From Fimbriimonadaceae bacterium (GTDB lineage: Bacteria > Armatimonadota > Fimbriimonadia > Fimbriimonadales > Fimbriimonadaceae): a DNA stretch of 26,180 nt. The notes under the pieces are model-generated. The model was not told where the DNA came from. It did no database searches and was given only the letters and a program-made list of their open reading frames with translations. This document shows, piece after piece, positions 7,574 through 14,990 of the stretch. The DNA lies in assembly GCA_019694835.1 (NCBI GenBank), contig JAIBBE010000006.1:1-26180 (forward strand), read 5' to 3'. The position numbers were made by a program, and so were the translations under genes. Position 1 is the first letter of the stretch. Every line of letters begins with the position of its first letter.

Positions 7574-7597
7574 ATGATTCCGCCTTGGTCGACATGA
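7574..7597 (+). CDS. Possible 7-residue micro-ORF coupled to the next glycosyltransferase
   Basis: GGGAGG at 7555-7560 and AGAGG at 7562-7566 precede an ATG at 7574, the latter with 7-nt spacing. The frame reads MIPPWST and ends with TGA at 7595-7597, which overlaps the ATG of the GT2 gene at 7594 (ATGA). It repeats the layout seen at 5142-5186. The sequence is so short that chance is a real alternative; the argument is that the only good ribosome site in this gap faces the micro-ORF and not the GT start. Confidence 0.28.
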   Translation: MIPPWST

Positions 7598-8406
7598 GGG
7601 AGCCGGCGGTTTCGGTGATCATGCCGGTGTACAACGCCGAGCGATACGTCTGGGGTGCGGTGCAGTCAGTTGTAAAACAAAGCTACGGTTCATGGGAACT
7701 GATAATCGTTGATGACGGAAGCACCGACGGCTCGCGCGATGTAGTGTCCCCGGCCTTCGAAGACTCACGGATAATTTATCTTCCGCAGAGCAACATGGGC
7801 GTGAGTGCCGCGCGCAACACAGGGCTCGATCGCGCAAGGGGCGATTGGGTCTGCTTTCTTGACGCCGACGATGAGCTCTACCCTGACAGTCTGCGTGATC
7901 GACTAGAATTGGTCGCTTCCGAGCCAAAGCTCCACTTTGTTGACGGCGTAGTGCGCGGCTTCAATGAATCGATGGACAGCGAGGTATGGGAGTGGGCTCC
8001 AACCCACCGCGGCCCGATACTCGACGCCCTGCTCTTCGATACAGCAAGCTGTTTCGTGGGGATTACCTGGCTGGTTAGGAACCCGGGCAACCTCGCGCGT
8101 TTTCAGGTGGGCTTGACCCACGGGGAGGATCTTCTGTTCTTCATCATGAATTCCGGCCTTGGTGCCTACGGGTACGTGGATTCTCCCACGGTGCGCGTGC
8201 GAAGGGGCCATGCCTCGGCGATGACCAACCTCCGCGGGCTCGAGCTTGGATATCGCTCGATATACGCGACCGTAAAGGAACGTGTCGGGACGCTCACGGC
8301 CGAGGACCTTCGACGACTGAGGAGGCGGTTCCGGCGGATTCTGGTTAGGTCATATCTCAAGCGGTGGAGACTCCTGGACGCCGTCCGTGTGGGGGCGACA
8401 CTATAG
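7594..8406 (+). CDS. Family 2 glycosyltransferase (GT-A fold)
   Basis: A 270-residue inverting glycosyltransferase of the GT2 type. The N-terminus has the standard fold start VSVIMPVYNAERY, the first acidic motif VDDGSTDGS (Asp40/Asp41) and the metal-binding DxD FLDADDE at about residues 90-92. The length is short for GT2 but complete for a minimal GT-A enzyme, and no membrane segment is visible. The frame also contains a TTG at 7585; the ATG at 7594 is chosen because it starts three residues before the conserved strand and overlaps the micro-ORF stop. The next gene begins 4 nt after its stop. Substrates unknown. Confidence 0.9.
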   Translation: MREPAVSVIMPVYNAERYVWGAVQSVVKQSYGSWELIIVDDGSTDGSRDVVSPAFEDSRIIYLPQSNMGVSAARNTGLDRARGDWVCFLDADDELYPDSLRDRLELVASEPKLHFVDGVVRGFNESMDSEVWEWAPTHRGPILDALLFDTASCFVGITWLVRNPGNLARFQVGLTHGEDLLFFIMNSGLGAYGYVDSPTVRVRRGHASAMTNLRGLELGYRSIYATVKERVGTLTAEDLRRLRRRFRRILVRSYLKRWRLLDAVRVGATL

Positions 8407-8410
8407 ATCC

Positions 8411-9604
8411 ATGCAACTGCTTTACATTTCATACTGGGGCCTCAACGACCCCTTGACCATCTCGTCTGTCATGCCAACGCTTCCTGCACTCAAGGGACAG
8501 CTTGGATTGGATCGGCTAACTTTGGTCACGGTGGAACGCAGAGGTGCCAGATATCCTCGTTACGATATTCCTTACGACTTCGTTGACCACATTCCGATTG
8601 AGCCAAGGGCCCAAGGAAGCGGCTTGCTGACGAAGGCGTATGAGATGTTCCTGATGCCGCGGAAGATTGAGAGGATCTGTGTTGAGGAACGCATCGATTT
8701 GATCTTCGCGCGTTGCAGCCTGGCAGGGACCATCGCCTGCAGAATCCATGAGCGGACTGGCATCCCGTTCATCGTCGAATCCTTCGAACCACACGCTGAT
8801 TACATGGTGAACTGCGGCACGTGGGCGAAAGGAGGCTGGAAGTACCGGTTCGCACGGAAGTTCGAGAAGCGGCAGATGGTGGGCGCGCGAATGCTAATCA
8901 CGGTAGCGAGAAGCTACCGGGACTATCTCGAGACGGTGGAATGCGTGGAGCCTTCGCGACTGGCCGTCATCCCGTGTGTCACCGACCTAGACCAGACCCG
9001 ATTCGAACCCGAGCGACGCGAGGCGCTGCGGAAGGAACTGGGCCTCGGCGACGCCGTGACCGGGGTCTACGCTGGTAAGTTCGGCGACCTCTACTACGAT
9101 GATGAGGCGTTTCGGATCATGCGGGACGCTTTCGAGTACTTCCCCGAATTTCGGATGGTGCTGCTCACACCAACGGGCCCGGAGCACATCCGAGACCGGA
9201 TCACTGAGCATGGGATCCCGGAGGACCGCGTGCATGTCAGGCTCGTGCCTCGCCGTGATGTACCCGGGTATCTATCCGCGGCGGATTTCGCCTACTCCTT
9301 CCATCGGCCTAATCCATTCAGCAGGTTCCTGTGCCCCATTAAACACGGTGAATACTGGGCTTGTGGGCTACCCTTCATCGTTCCCGACGGGGTTTCGGAT
9401 GACTCCGAAGTCATCGTCAACGAAGGCGGAGGAGCAGTCCTATACCCCTCGCTTACCAACCTTCGAGATTGCCACGAGGCCATCGCCCGGATAGTCGCGA
9501 AGCCTGACTATCGGGCTTCGATCCGTCAGTTGGCTGTGCGCCACAAGGGCGTAAACATCATCCACGATGTGTTTTCGGAGATCTTCGGCCCGCCTTCTGA
9601 CTGA
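8411..9604 (+). CDS. Glycosyltransferase, GT4-like
   Basis: A 397-residue protein starting MQLLYISYWGLNDPLTISSV. The layout is GT-B. The N-domain holds the DLIFARCSLAGTIAC and PFIVESFEPHADYM segments; the C-domain has GVYAGKFGDLYYDDEA and the donor-site stretch LCPIKHGEYWACGLPFIV, where K and E occupy the usual phosphate and ribose contact positions. ATG 8411 is used; an in-frame upstream start at 8387 lies inside the previous gene. GGGGG about 15 nt upstream might serve ribosome binding. Its last 47 nt overlap the 3' end of a convergent GT on the minus strand. It is the last gene of the plus-strand block that starts at 1328. Confidence 0.87.
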   Translation: MQLLYISYWGLNDPLTISSVMPTLPALKGQLGLDRLTLVTVERRGARYPRYDIPYDFVDHIPIEPRAQGSGLLTKAYEMFLMPRKIERICVEERIDLIFARCSLAGTIACRIHERTGIPFIVESFEPHADYMVNCGTWAKGGWKYRFARKFEKRQMVGARMLITVARSYRDYLETVECVEPSRLAVIPCVTDLDQTRFEPERREALRKELGLGDAVTGVYAGKFGDLYYDDEAFRIMRDAFEYFPEFRMVLLTPTGPEHIRDRITEHGIPEDRVHVRLVPRRDVPGYLSAADFAYSFHRPNPFSRFLCPIKHGEYWACGLPFIVPDGVSDDSEVIVNEGGGAVLYPSLTNLRDCHEAIARIVAKPDYRASIRQLAVRHKGVNIIHDVFSEIFGPPSD

Positions 9605-10715
9605 GCAGGGGCCATGCGTCACCGCGCGTGCTTCCGGCAAGGACGGTGCGATACACGTCCATGGATCTTCGGGCCACCACGCCCCAACTCAATTGCTCAT
9701 GCGCGAAGGCAAGCGCCCCGGCACAAAGCGCCTTGTAAGTGTACTCATCAGAACTCATTTGCAGCATCTTCTGACTGATCGCAGCCGGATCCTTCGCATC
9801 GACCAGATAGCCCGTCTTGCCTTCCCTTACGACCTCGGGAAGGGCACCTACCCTGGTGGCAATTACCGGCTTGCCATAGGCATAGGCCGTCGGAATGACT
9901 GCGCTTTGCGTGGCATCTGAGTAGGGCAAGACGACCGCAAAACAGCGCTGAAAGAGTTCGTCGATCTCCTCCTCCGGGATGCGGTAGTTGCGGATTTCGA
10001 AACGCTCCGGAGATTCGATCATCCGCTCGTACTTCTTGATGTCCTCTCCGGCTCCGGCGATGGTAAAGCGAGCCGAGGGCATGGCTTTCGCGACCTGATT
10101 GGCTGCGGCAATGAAACCATCCAATCCCTTATACGGCCAGATTCTGCCGAAGAATAGGAATTCGTAGCGTCTTGTAGGTACGGTCTCCTTTCTCCAGTGC
10201 CGGTACAGAGAGAACTCCCCAAGTGGGATGACGTGAATAGCAGATGGCCTCACGCGATAGTGCTTCACCAGATCCTCTCGCAGGGCTTCGCCGTGCACGA
10301 AGAAAGCACGGCAGTGCTTGATCGCGCCTCGTTGCGCCCGAGGCTCCGGTGCGGATAGAAGGTCCCCGGAATGAGGGCTTGGGTCATGCACAGTGTCGAC
10401 GATGGAAATGCGTCTCAGCAGCGGATAGAGCAGCCAGAAGAGGCGGAACCCGTTCGACTGAATATGTAAGACATCGGGCTTCTCCCGCAGGATGGTTCTT
10501 GCGAGATCCAGGAGCATCCGGAAGTTCTGGCGCACGCTCTTGTAGTCCACGTATTGAAACGGGAGCAGCCGCACATGGGACGTGATCAGCTTCCGGTACT
10601 GCGGCGTCAGTCCGCGTTCAGGCAGCATCAGCGAGACTTCGGCCTCACTGCCCAGCGCGTTGGCAAGGCAAATCATGTACTCGAGGAAGCCGGTGGACAG
10701 AAGTAGAATCTTCAC
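9558..10715 (-). CDS. Glycosyltransferase, GT4-like
   Basis: A 385-residue GT-B enzyme transcribed against the preceding block. Start (VKILLLSTGFLEYMICLANAL) and motifs are typical: DVLHIQSNGFR, the PYKGLDGFIAAA helix, and the donor region AVIPTAYAYGKPVIATRVGALPEV, then EGKTGYLV. Two GTG starts are possible, 10730 and 10715. The 10715 start is preferred because it places the first beta-strand at the N-terminus, and a GGGCGAG lies about 9 nt upstream. The 3' end overlaps the convergent GT at 8411-9604 by 47 nt. It is divergent from the FkbM gene at 10896. Substrates unknown. Confidence 0.88.
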   Translation of the reverse strand: MKILLLSTGFLEYMICLANALGSEAEVSLMLPERGLTPQYRKLITSHVRLLPFQYVDYKSVRQNFRMLLDLARTILREKPDVLHIQSNGFRLFWLLYPLLRRISIVDTVHDPSPHSGDLLSAPEPRAQRGAIKHCRAFFVHGEALREDLVKHYRVRPSAIHVIPLGEFSLYRHWRKETVPTRRYEFLFFGRIWPYKGLDGFIAAANQVAKAMPSARFTIAGAGEDIKKYERMIESPERFEIRNYRIPEEEIDELFQRCFAVVLPYSDATQSAVIPTAYAYGKPVIATRVGALPEVVREGKTGYLVDAKDPAAISQKMLQMSSDEYTYKALCAGALAFAHEQLSWGVVARRSMDVYRTVLAGSTRGDAWPLLSQKAGRRSPKTHRG

Positions 10716-10895
10716 TGTCGGCTCGCCCACGAGTGAGACGTAGGTAGATTGGCGTTGGTCCTCATCTCAAAGAATCTGGCCCCTTTGGGGGGTTGACCGA
10801 ATCAATCATCGCTTCTACGGGTGACGCCTGCAGTTCACCACTCACGCTGTTTTCATTGGACCAGCCTGGACGCCGCTCAGGCCCGGATTTGCCTC
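10716..10895. promoter_or_regulatory. Divergent intergenic region, weak promoter candidate
   Basis: This gap separates a minus-strand GT from the plus-strand FkbM gene. TTGACC at 10793-10798, a 17-nt spacer and TACGGG at 10816-10821 make a plus-strand sigma70-like candidate with ideal spacing but a poor -10. A short CCCC-TTT-GGGG hairpin sits just upstream. Nothing else was recognised. Confidence 0.22.
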
Positions 10896-11708
10896 ATGTT
10901 TCTCAAGAAGCTCTTTCCAGCCTCCGTTAAGGACGAGATGAAGAGGCGTCTCGCCACAAAGATACTCGGATTCGGTGATGCTTTCCCGTCATTCTCGCAT
11001 TGCGGGGAGGATCGGGTCTTGGCCTACCTTTTCAAGAAGTTCCCGACGGGCTCTTTTGTGGATGTGGGCGCATTCCACCCCCAAACCTCATCGAACACAT
11101 TTCTTCTGTACCAGCGCGGGTGGCGGGGCGTCAACATCGATGCCCTCCCAGGTGCCATGGAGCTCTTCAAAAGAATGCGCCCTGACGATGTCAACCTCGA
11201 ACTGGCGATTTCCTCGAGAGAAGAGATACTCACGTACTACAAGATCGGCGACAGACCACATGAGATGAATGGCTTTTCTCTTGAGTTTCAGTCGAATTTG
11301 TATGCGGACTACGGAATCAAGGAAAGCGACGTGCGGGAGATTCCGATCAGGGCTCGACCGCTCAGCGCCGTGCTTGACGAACACCTGCCCGCCGGCCGGT
11401 CGATTGAACTACTCACGATAGACGTGGAAGGGATGGAGCTTCAGGTGCTCGCCTCCAACAACTGGGAGAAGTATCGGCCGGTCGTGGTCATGACGGAGCA
11501 CCACCAAGAGATGACTGCAGAGACCTACGGACTGCCGACCCTGCGGTTCTTGGAGGCGCAGAATTATCGTCTAATTTGTAAGCTTCCGAATGAGTTGATC
11601 TTTCTGAGAAGGGATTTCCAGCTCACAAAGAGTGGCATGATCGCGCCACCTCGGCACGGCGAGACAGCCGCGCGATTGGTCCCGCGGGATGGCCCTAGCC
11701 GCGGCTAG
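10896..11708 (+). CDS. FkbM-family SAM-dependent methyltransferase
   Basis: A 270-residue protein with the FkbM methyltransferase pattern: the SAM-binding strand GSFVDVGAFHPQTSSNT (about 52-68), then GWRGVNIDALP as the second ribose-binding strand, and LLTIDVEGMELQVL (about 172-185). Members usually O-methylate a hydroxyl of a sugar or small molecule. In an ABC-exported polysaccharide a methyl group can cap the non-reducing end, so this enzyme is a candidate cap or decoration enzyme; that is inference. The ATG at 10896 (MFLKKLFPAS) is preferred over an in-frame GTG at 10821, whose extra residues look non-coding. No clear Shine-Dalgarno sequence. Its stop codon abuts that of the convergent GT2 gene. 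Confidence 0.88.
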   Translation: MFLKKLFPASVKDEMKRRLATKILGFGDAFPSFSHCGEDRVLAYLFKKFPTGSFVDVGAFHPQTSSNTFLLYQRGWRGVNIDALPGAMELFKRMRPDDVNLELAISSREEILTYYKIGDRPHEMNGFSLEFQSNLYADYGIKESDVREIPIRARPLSAVLDEHLPAGRSIELLTIDVEGMELQVLASNNWEKYRPVVVMTEHHQEMTAETYGLPTLRFLEAQNYRLICKLPNELIFLRRDFQLTKSGMIAPPRHGETAARLVPRDGPSRG

Positions 11709-12689
11709 CTAGCGCGGCCTCACCCTTGGAAACAGTTCCTCGGCGACGAGCACCTTGAGCGCACTGATCTTTCTCGGTTGGTAGCGGAAATAGTCGAACA
11801 AGCACTTCCAATATCGACGGCCAACCGCGGGCCCATACGCGCGAGCAAGCTCGAGACAGTAATGACAAATCTTGAGCCGCATCATCTCTCCATATTTGGC
11901 CTTGTACTCTGGTACGCCGTATAGAATTTTCGCCTGTCTTAGTAGTAGCTGGTTCTGCTGATGTGTTGGTGCTGGTGAGTACACACCCCCGGGATGCAAG
12001 CGGTAAATTGACATCCGTCGGCTGAGGTAGCCCCAGCCACCAAACTCTGCGAAATAGAAAGCGAGGGATTTGTCTAGCGGAAAGTCGGCCACCCATCGCG
12101 GCAGATCTTCTATGCATCGGCGCCGAAACACCCATGAGTTCATCTGGCCAATCTCTCCGGACTTCAGCAGATGTTCTTGCTCAACGACCGACCTGAAGTT
12201 CGATCCCTGGGCGGTAAGGAAGCTCGGAGCCACCATGTCGTCCTTCTCGTCCACGACCGTTAGGTCGTGAAAACAGCCGGCACACTCCGGGTGGACTTGA
12301 AGGTAGTCCAATTGAAGCTGCAGCTTGTTCTCGTCCGTGTACCTGTCATCCCCTTCCAAATAGCCGATGAACTCACCCCTGGCCATCCGGAAGAGTTCGA
12401 TCAGGTGAGCGCTGCTGCCCAGGTTCCGCTCGTGAAGGACCGGTCGGATCAGATTTGGGTGCTGCGCGGCGTACCTCCGGACAATCTCCGGGGTCCCGTC
12501 CGTCGAACAGTCATCCGAAATGATCAGTTCCCATGGCACGTTAAGTCTTTGGGACAAGACACTCTGGATCGCGCCTTCGATGTACCGAGTATGGTTGTAA
12601 GTGATGAGGCAGACGGAAAGCTGGACGTGCTCTACCGCGGAAGGCATCGATTCGGGCAAGCTCAAACACCCCTCGTTTCGTACTGCCAC
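11709..12689 (-). CDS. Family 2 glycosyltransferase
   Basis: A 326-residue GT-A enzyme with LSVCLITYNHTRYIEGAIQS (about 24-43), the acidic motif ISDDCSTDGT (Asp59/Asp60) and a DxD-like site YLEGDDRY (about 110-117). The C-terminal portion holds many arginines and aromatics but no clear membrane span. It is third in the minus-strand wzm-wzt-GT unit; its GTG start at 12689 directly follows the wzt stop (TGA GTG) with GAGG a few nt before. An ATG at 12647 would give a protein 14 residues shorter and is a fair alternative. Co-transcription with the exporter suggests it contributes to the exported glycan, perhaps near the chain end (inference). Confidence 0.9.
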   Translation of the reverse strand: MAVRNEGCLSLPESMPSAVEHVQLSVCLITYNHTRYIEGAIQSVLSQRLNVPWELIISDDCSTDGTPEIVRRYAAQHPNLIRPVLHERNLGSSAHLIELFRMARGEFIGYLEGDDRYTDENKLQLQLDYLQVHPECAGCFHDLTVVDEKDDMVAPSFLTAQGSNFRSVVEQEHLLKSGEIGQMNSWVFRRRCIEDLPRWVADFPLDKSLAFYFAEFGGWGYLSRRMSIYRLHPGGVYSPAPTHQQNQLLLRQAKILYGVPEYKAKYGEMMRLKICHYCLELARAYGPAVGRRYWKCLFDYFRYQPRKISALKVLVAEELFPRVRPR

Positions 12690-13919
12690 TCAGGCCTCGG
12701 GTTTGTGCTCCCACTGAAAGTACGGTCGGACCGCGCCCGGCCACTTCCCAAACCACGCCCCTTCCCTCTCCGCGTCTGCGATCTCGAAATGGAGCGCTTC
12801 CTCCAAGACATACACTCCTTTTGAGTCGCCAGTAACCTGGAGATTGACATAGTAGTATCCGTCATTGAGGAACTTTCCCGGAATCCTGCACCCGAGTTGA
12901 TGTAGGCCGGGCGTCCCGGCGAATCGCTCGGAAGGGGATGCGAATATCAATTCGCCACCGAGACTATAAAGATTCACCACGAGATTGAACGCCGGTAGTG
13001 ACTGAACGAACCAAAGATCGAAGAGCAGCCTAAAAGCCCGGTTCACGTCGAGTACCACCCCTTCCCCGGCCTCGCCCACCCCGTCCGGCTTTAGAGCTAC
13101 ACGTTTGATCCGCACAATCTGGTTGCCGGGCGCATCCTCGGGCCTGTCCCAGGAGGCCTCAAGGATCGTGCGGGCTTCCTTCATGAGGTAGGAGTTCACG
13201 ACGTTCTCGACCGTGCCAATCTCTGCGACGCTGCCGTCTCGTATCAGTATGGCTCGGCTGCACAGAGAGCGAACGGCCTGCATATTGTGGCTTACGAAGA
13301 GAACCGTGCGCCCAATGGCACCGATGTCCTTCATCTTTCCGAGGCATTTCTTCTGGAACTCGGCATCGCCGACCGCCAGGACCTCGTCAATGATGAGAAT
13401 GTCAGGCTCTAGATGGGCGGCCACGGCGAAGGCAAGCCGCACATACATGCCGCTGCTGTAGTGCTTGACCGGCGTATCGATGAACCGCCCCACGCCCGAA
13501 AACTCGACGATCTGATCGTATTTCGTCTTGATCTCCGAGCGCTGCATTCCCAGCAGCGTCCCGTTAAGGAAGATGTTCTCCCGCCCTGTCAGTTCCGGAT
13601 GAAAGCCGGTTCCTACCTCCAGAAGAGACGCCACCGTCCCGTTTATCTCGACCCGGCCCTCGGTCGGATGCGTGATCCTGGACAACACTTTGAGGAGCGT
13701 GCTCTTTCCGGCCCCGTTCTTCCCGACGATCCCGATGACCTCCCCGGGCCGCACATCGAACGAAACATTCCGCAGGGCCCAGAATTCCTCTTGCCGGCTG
13801 TCGTTTCCTCCGAACAGCGCCCGGGCCCTGGCTACGAGAGTTTCGCGCAGGGAAGAAAGCTCCTGCCCGCCGATCTGGTAGCGCTTGCCGACGCCCACGA
13901 CCTTGATTGCGGAGTCCAT
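12690..13919 (-). CDS. wzt: ABC polysaccharide exporter ATP-binding subunit with C-terminal domain
   Basis: A 409-residue ATPase that should power export of a completed, lipid-linked polysaccharide across the inner membrane with Wzm. Walker A GKNGAGKST is at 66-74, the signature YSSGMYVRL at 154-162, Walker B ILIIDEVLAVGD at 174-185 and the switch histidine at 211. Beyond about residue 255 a further 150 residues form a beta-rich domain (VVLDVNRAFRLLFDLWF, YYYVNLQVTGD, HFEIAD), matching the size and place of the Wzt carbohydrate-binding domain that recognises the modified chain end in O8/O9a-type systems. The ATG overlaps the wzm stop by one base (TAATG), so the two subunits are translated as a pair. 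All catalytic motifs are intact. Confidence 0.95.
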   Translation of the reverse strand: MDSAIKVVGVGKRYQIGGQELSSLRETLVARARALFGGNDSRQEEFWALRNVSFDVRPGEVIGIVGKNGAGKSTLLKVLSRITHPTEGRVEINGTVASLLEVGTGFHPELTGRENIFLNGTLLGMQRSEIKTKYDQIVEFSGVGRFIDTPVKHYSSGMYVRLAFAVAAHLEPDILIIDEVLAVGDAEFQKKCLGKMKDIGAIGRTVLFVSHNMQAVRSLCSRAILIRDGSVAEIGTVENVVNSYLMKEARTILEASWDRPEDAPGNQIVRIKRVALKPDGVGEAGEGVVLDVNRAFRLLFDLWFVQSLPAFNLVVNLYSLGGELIFASPSERFAGTPGLHQLGCRIPGKFLNDGYYYVNLQVTGDSKGVYVLEEALHFEIADAEREGAWFGKWPGAVRPYFQWEHKPEA

Positions 13920-14737
13920 TACACGAGATCGGCCATCTGCTTTTCAACGCGCTTGAAGTAGTAGATGGAGGTCACGAACAGCAGGGCCATGACTCCGAAC
14001 GAGACATAACTGTAACCGTCGAGGGGTGGGCCATCCACCAGACACCATCGAAATCCGTCCAACACTCCCACCATGGGGTTGAGGAAGTAGACGGAGAGAA
14101 ACTTCCTGGGCAGCATGCGCGCGGGATAGGCCACGGGCGTCAACCACATCCCGATCTGCACCATGAACGGGATGACGTATTGAAAATCGCGATAGCGAAT
14201 GGTCAGGGCACTGAGCCAGATGCCAACGGCCAGCCCGGTCACAATGGCGCCGGCGATGAACAGGGGAAGCCAGAACAGCGTGGATGTGAACGCGTGGCCG
14301 TAGTGAAGGGCCAGCCCGACGTAGATGAGAAAGGCGACGAAGAAGTCGACCAGGCCCACTATGGCCTTTGACAAGGGAATGATGAGCCGGGGGAAATAGA
14401 TCTTCTTGATCATGCTCTGCGCCCCGATGATCGAGCCGCCCGCGTTTGTCATGACGTAGGCAAAGAACGTCCAGGCAATGAGTCCAGCGCTTGCATATAG
14501 CGGGTAGGGTACGCCGCTTGTCTCAACGGACAGCGCTTGGCTGAAGATCACCGTGAAGATACACAAGGTAATAGCCGGTTGCATAAAGGCCCACAAGACG
14601 CCGAGGAAGCTCTGTGCGTATCGGACACGCAGATCGCGGTGAGCCAGCGTGAGGAACAGGTCCCGATACTGGAGGAATTCCCTCAGGTCGAGGCTCGCAG
14701 CGGTGCTCTCCGCATCGATGATGGTCTGCTTCCGCAT
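13919..14737 (-). CDS. wzm: ABC polysaccharide exporter permease subunit
   Basis: A 272-residue ABC-2 type permease with about six hydrophobic spans after a cytoplasmic N-terminus: near FLGVLWAFMQPAITLCIFTV, YASAGLIAWTFFAYVMT, AIVGLVDFFVAFLIYVGLAL, LFWLPLFIAGAIVTGLAVGI, VIPFMVQIGMWLTPVAYP and YVSFGVMALLFVTSIYYF. The RDLRVRYAQSFLGVLWAFMQP segment region and FLNPMVGVLDGFRW are hallmarks of Wzm/TagG/KpsM-like exporters. It forms the channel with the overlapping wzt gene. The ATG at 14737 is the first gene of the minus-strand unit, so its promoter should lie in the 14738-14990 gap. O-antigen versus other envelope polysaccharide cannot be decided from this gene alone. Confidence 0.94.
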   Translation of the reverse strand: MRKQTIIDAESTAASLDLREFLQYRDLFLTLAHRDLRVRYAQSFLGVLWAFMQPAITLCIFTVIFSQALSVETSGVPYPLYASAGLIAWTFFAYVMTNAGGSIIGAQSMIKKIYFPRLIIPLSKAIVGLVDFFVAFLIYVGLALHYGHAFTSTLFWLPLFIAGAIVTGLAVGIWLSALTIRYRDFQYVIPFMVQIGMWLTPVAYPARMLPRKFLSVYFLNPMVGVLDGFRWCLVDGPPLDGYSYVSFGVMALLFVTSIYYFKRVEKQMADLV

Positions 14738-14990
14738 CTATTGAGTGGCCGGGGATAGAAGTGATTTGATCAAACCCGCTTGATGCTATCTCGGAACCTC
14801 GCCCAATCACCCGCCGGGAATTGGCGGGTTCTCGCCTCCGCGCGCGCCCTTGACGATCGGTTCGGCGCCCCGCTTTGCCGGCGACGCCGCATGGGGCGCT
14901 CCCGGAAGAGGGCCGCTGCTAAGATCGATAGGATACACGTGGCCCGGTCGTGGGGCCGCGCGTTCGGCCGGTTTGAGGAATCTCTCGTTC
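14738..14990. promoter_or_regulatory. Divergent intergenic region with ACCCGC elements
   Basis: This 253-nt gap lies between wzm (minus) and the aminotransferase operon (plus). It contains ACCCGCTTGA at 14774-14783 and an inverted repeat ACCCGCC-N7-GGCGGGT at 14809-14829. The same ACCCGCTTGA 10-mer occurs, on the opposite strand, at 1247-1256 in the other main divergent region. A shared regulator is possible. No complete sigma70 promoter was convincing: TTGACG at 14850 lacks a matching -10. Confidence 0.35.

Noticed and set aside
14850..14878. TTGACG at 14850 as the -35 of a sigma70 promoter
   Set aside because: With 17-nt spacing the -10 position reads CTTTGC, which does not resemble TATAAT.
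14850..14990. N-terminal extension of the aminotransferase to 14850
   Set aside because: The extra 47 residues are Gly/Arg/Ala-rich and lack family similarity; the normal start is MRKDNIYV at 14991. Similar extensions at 1232, 6196, 8387, 10821 and 17734 were dropped for the same reason.
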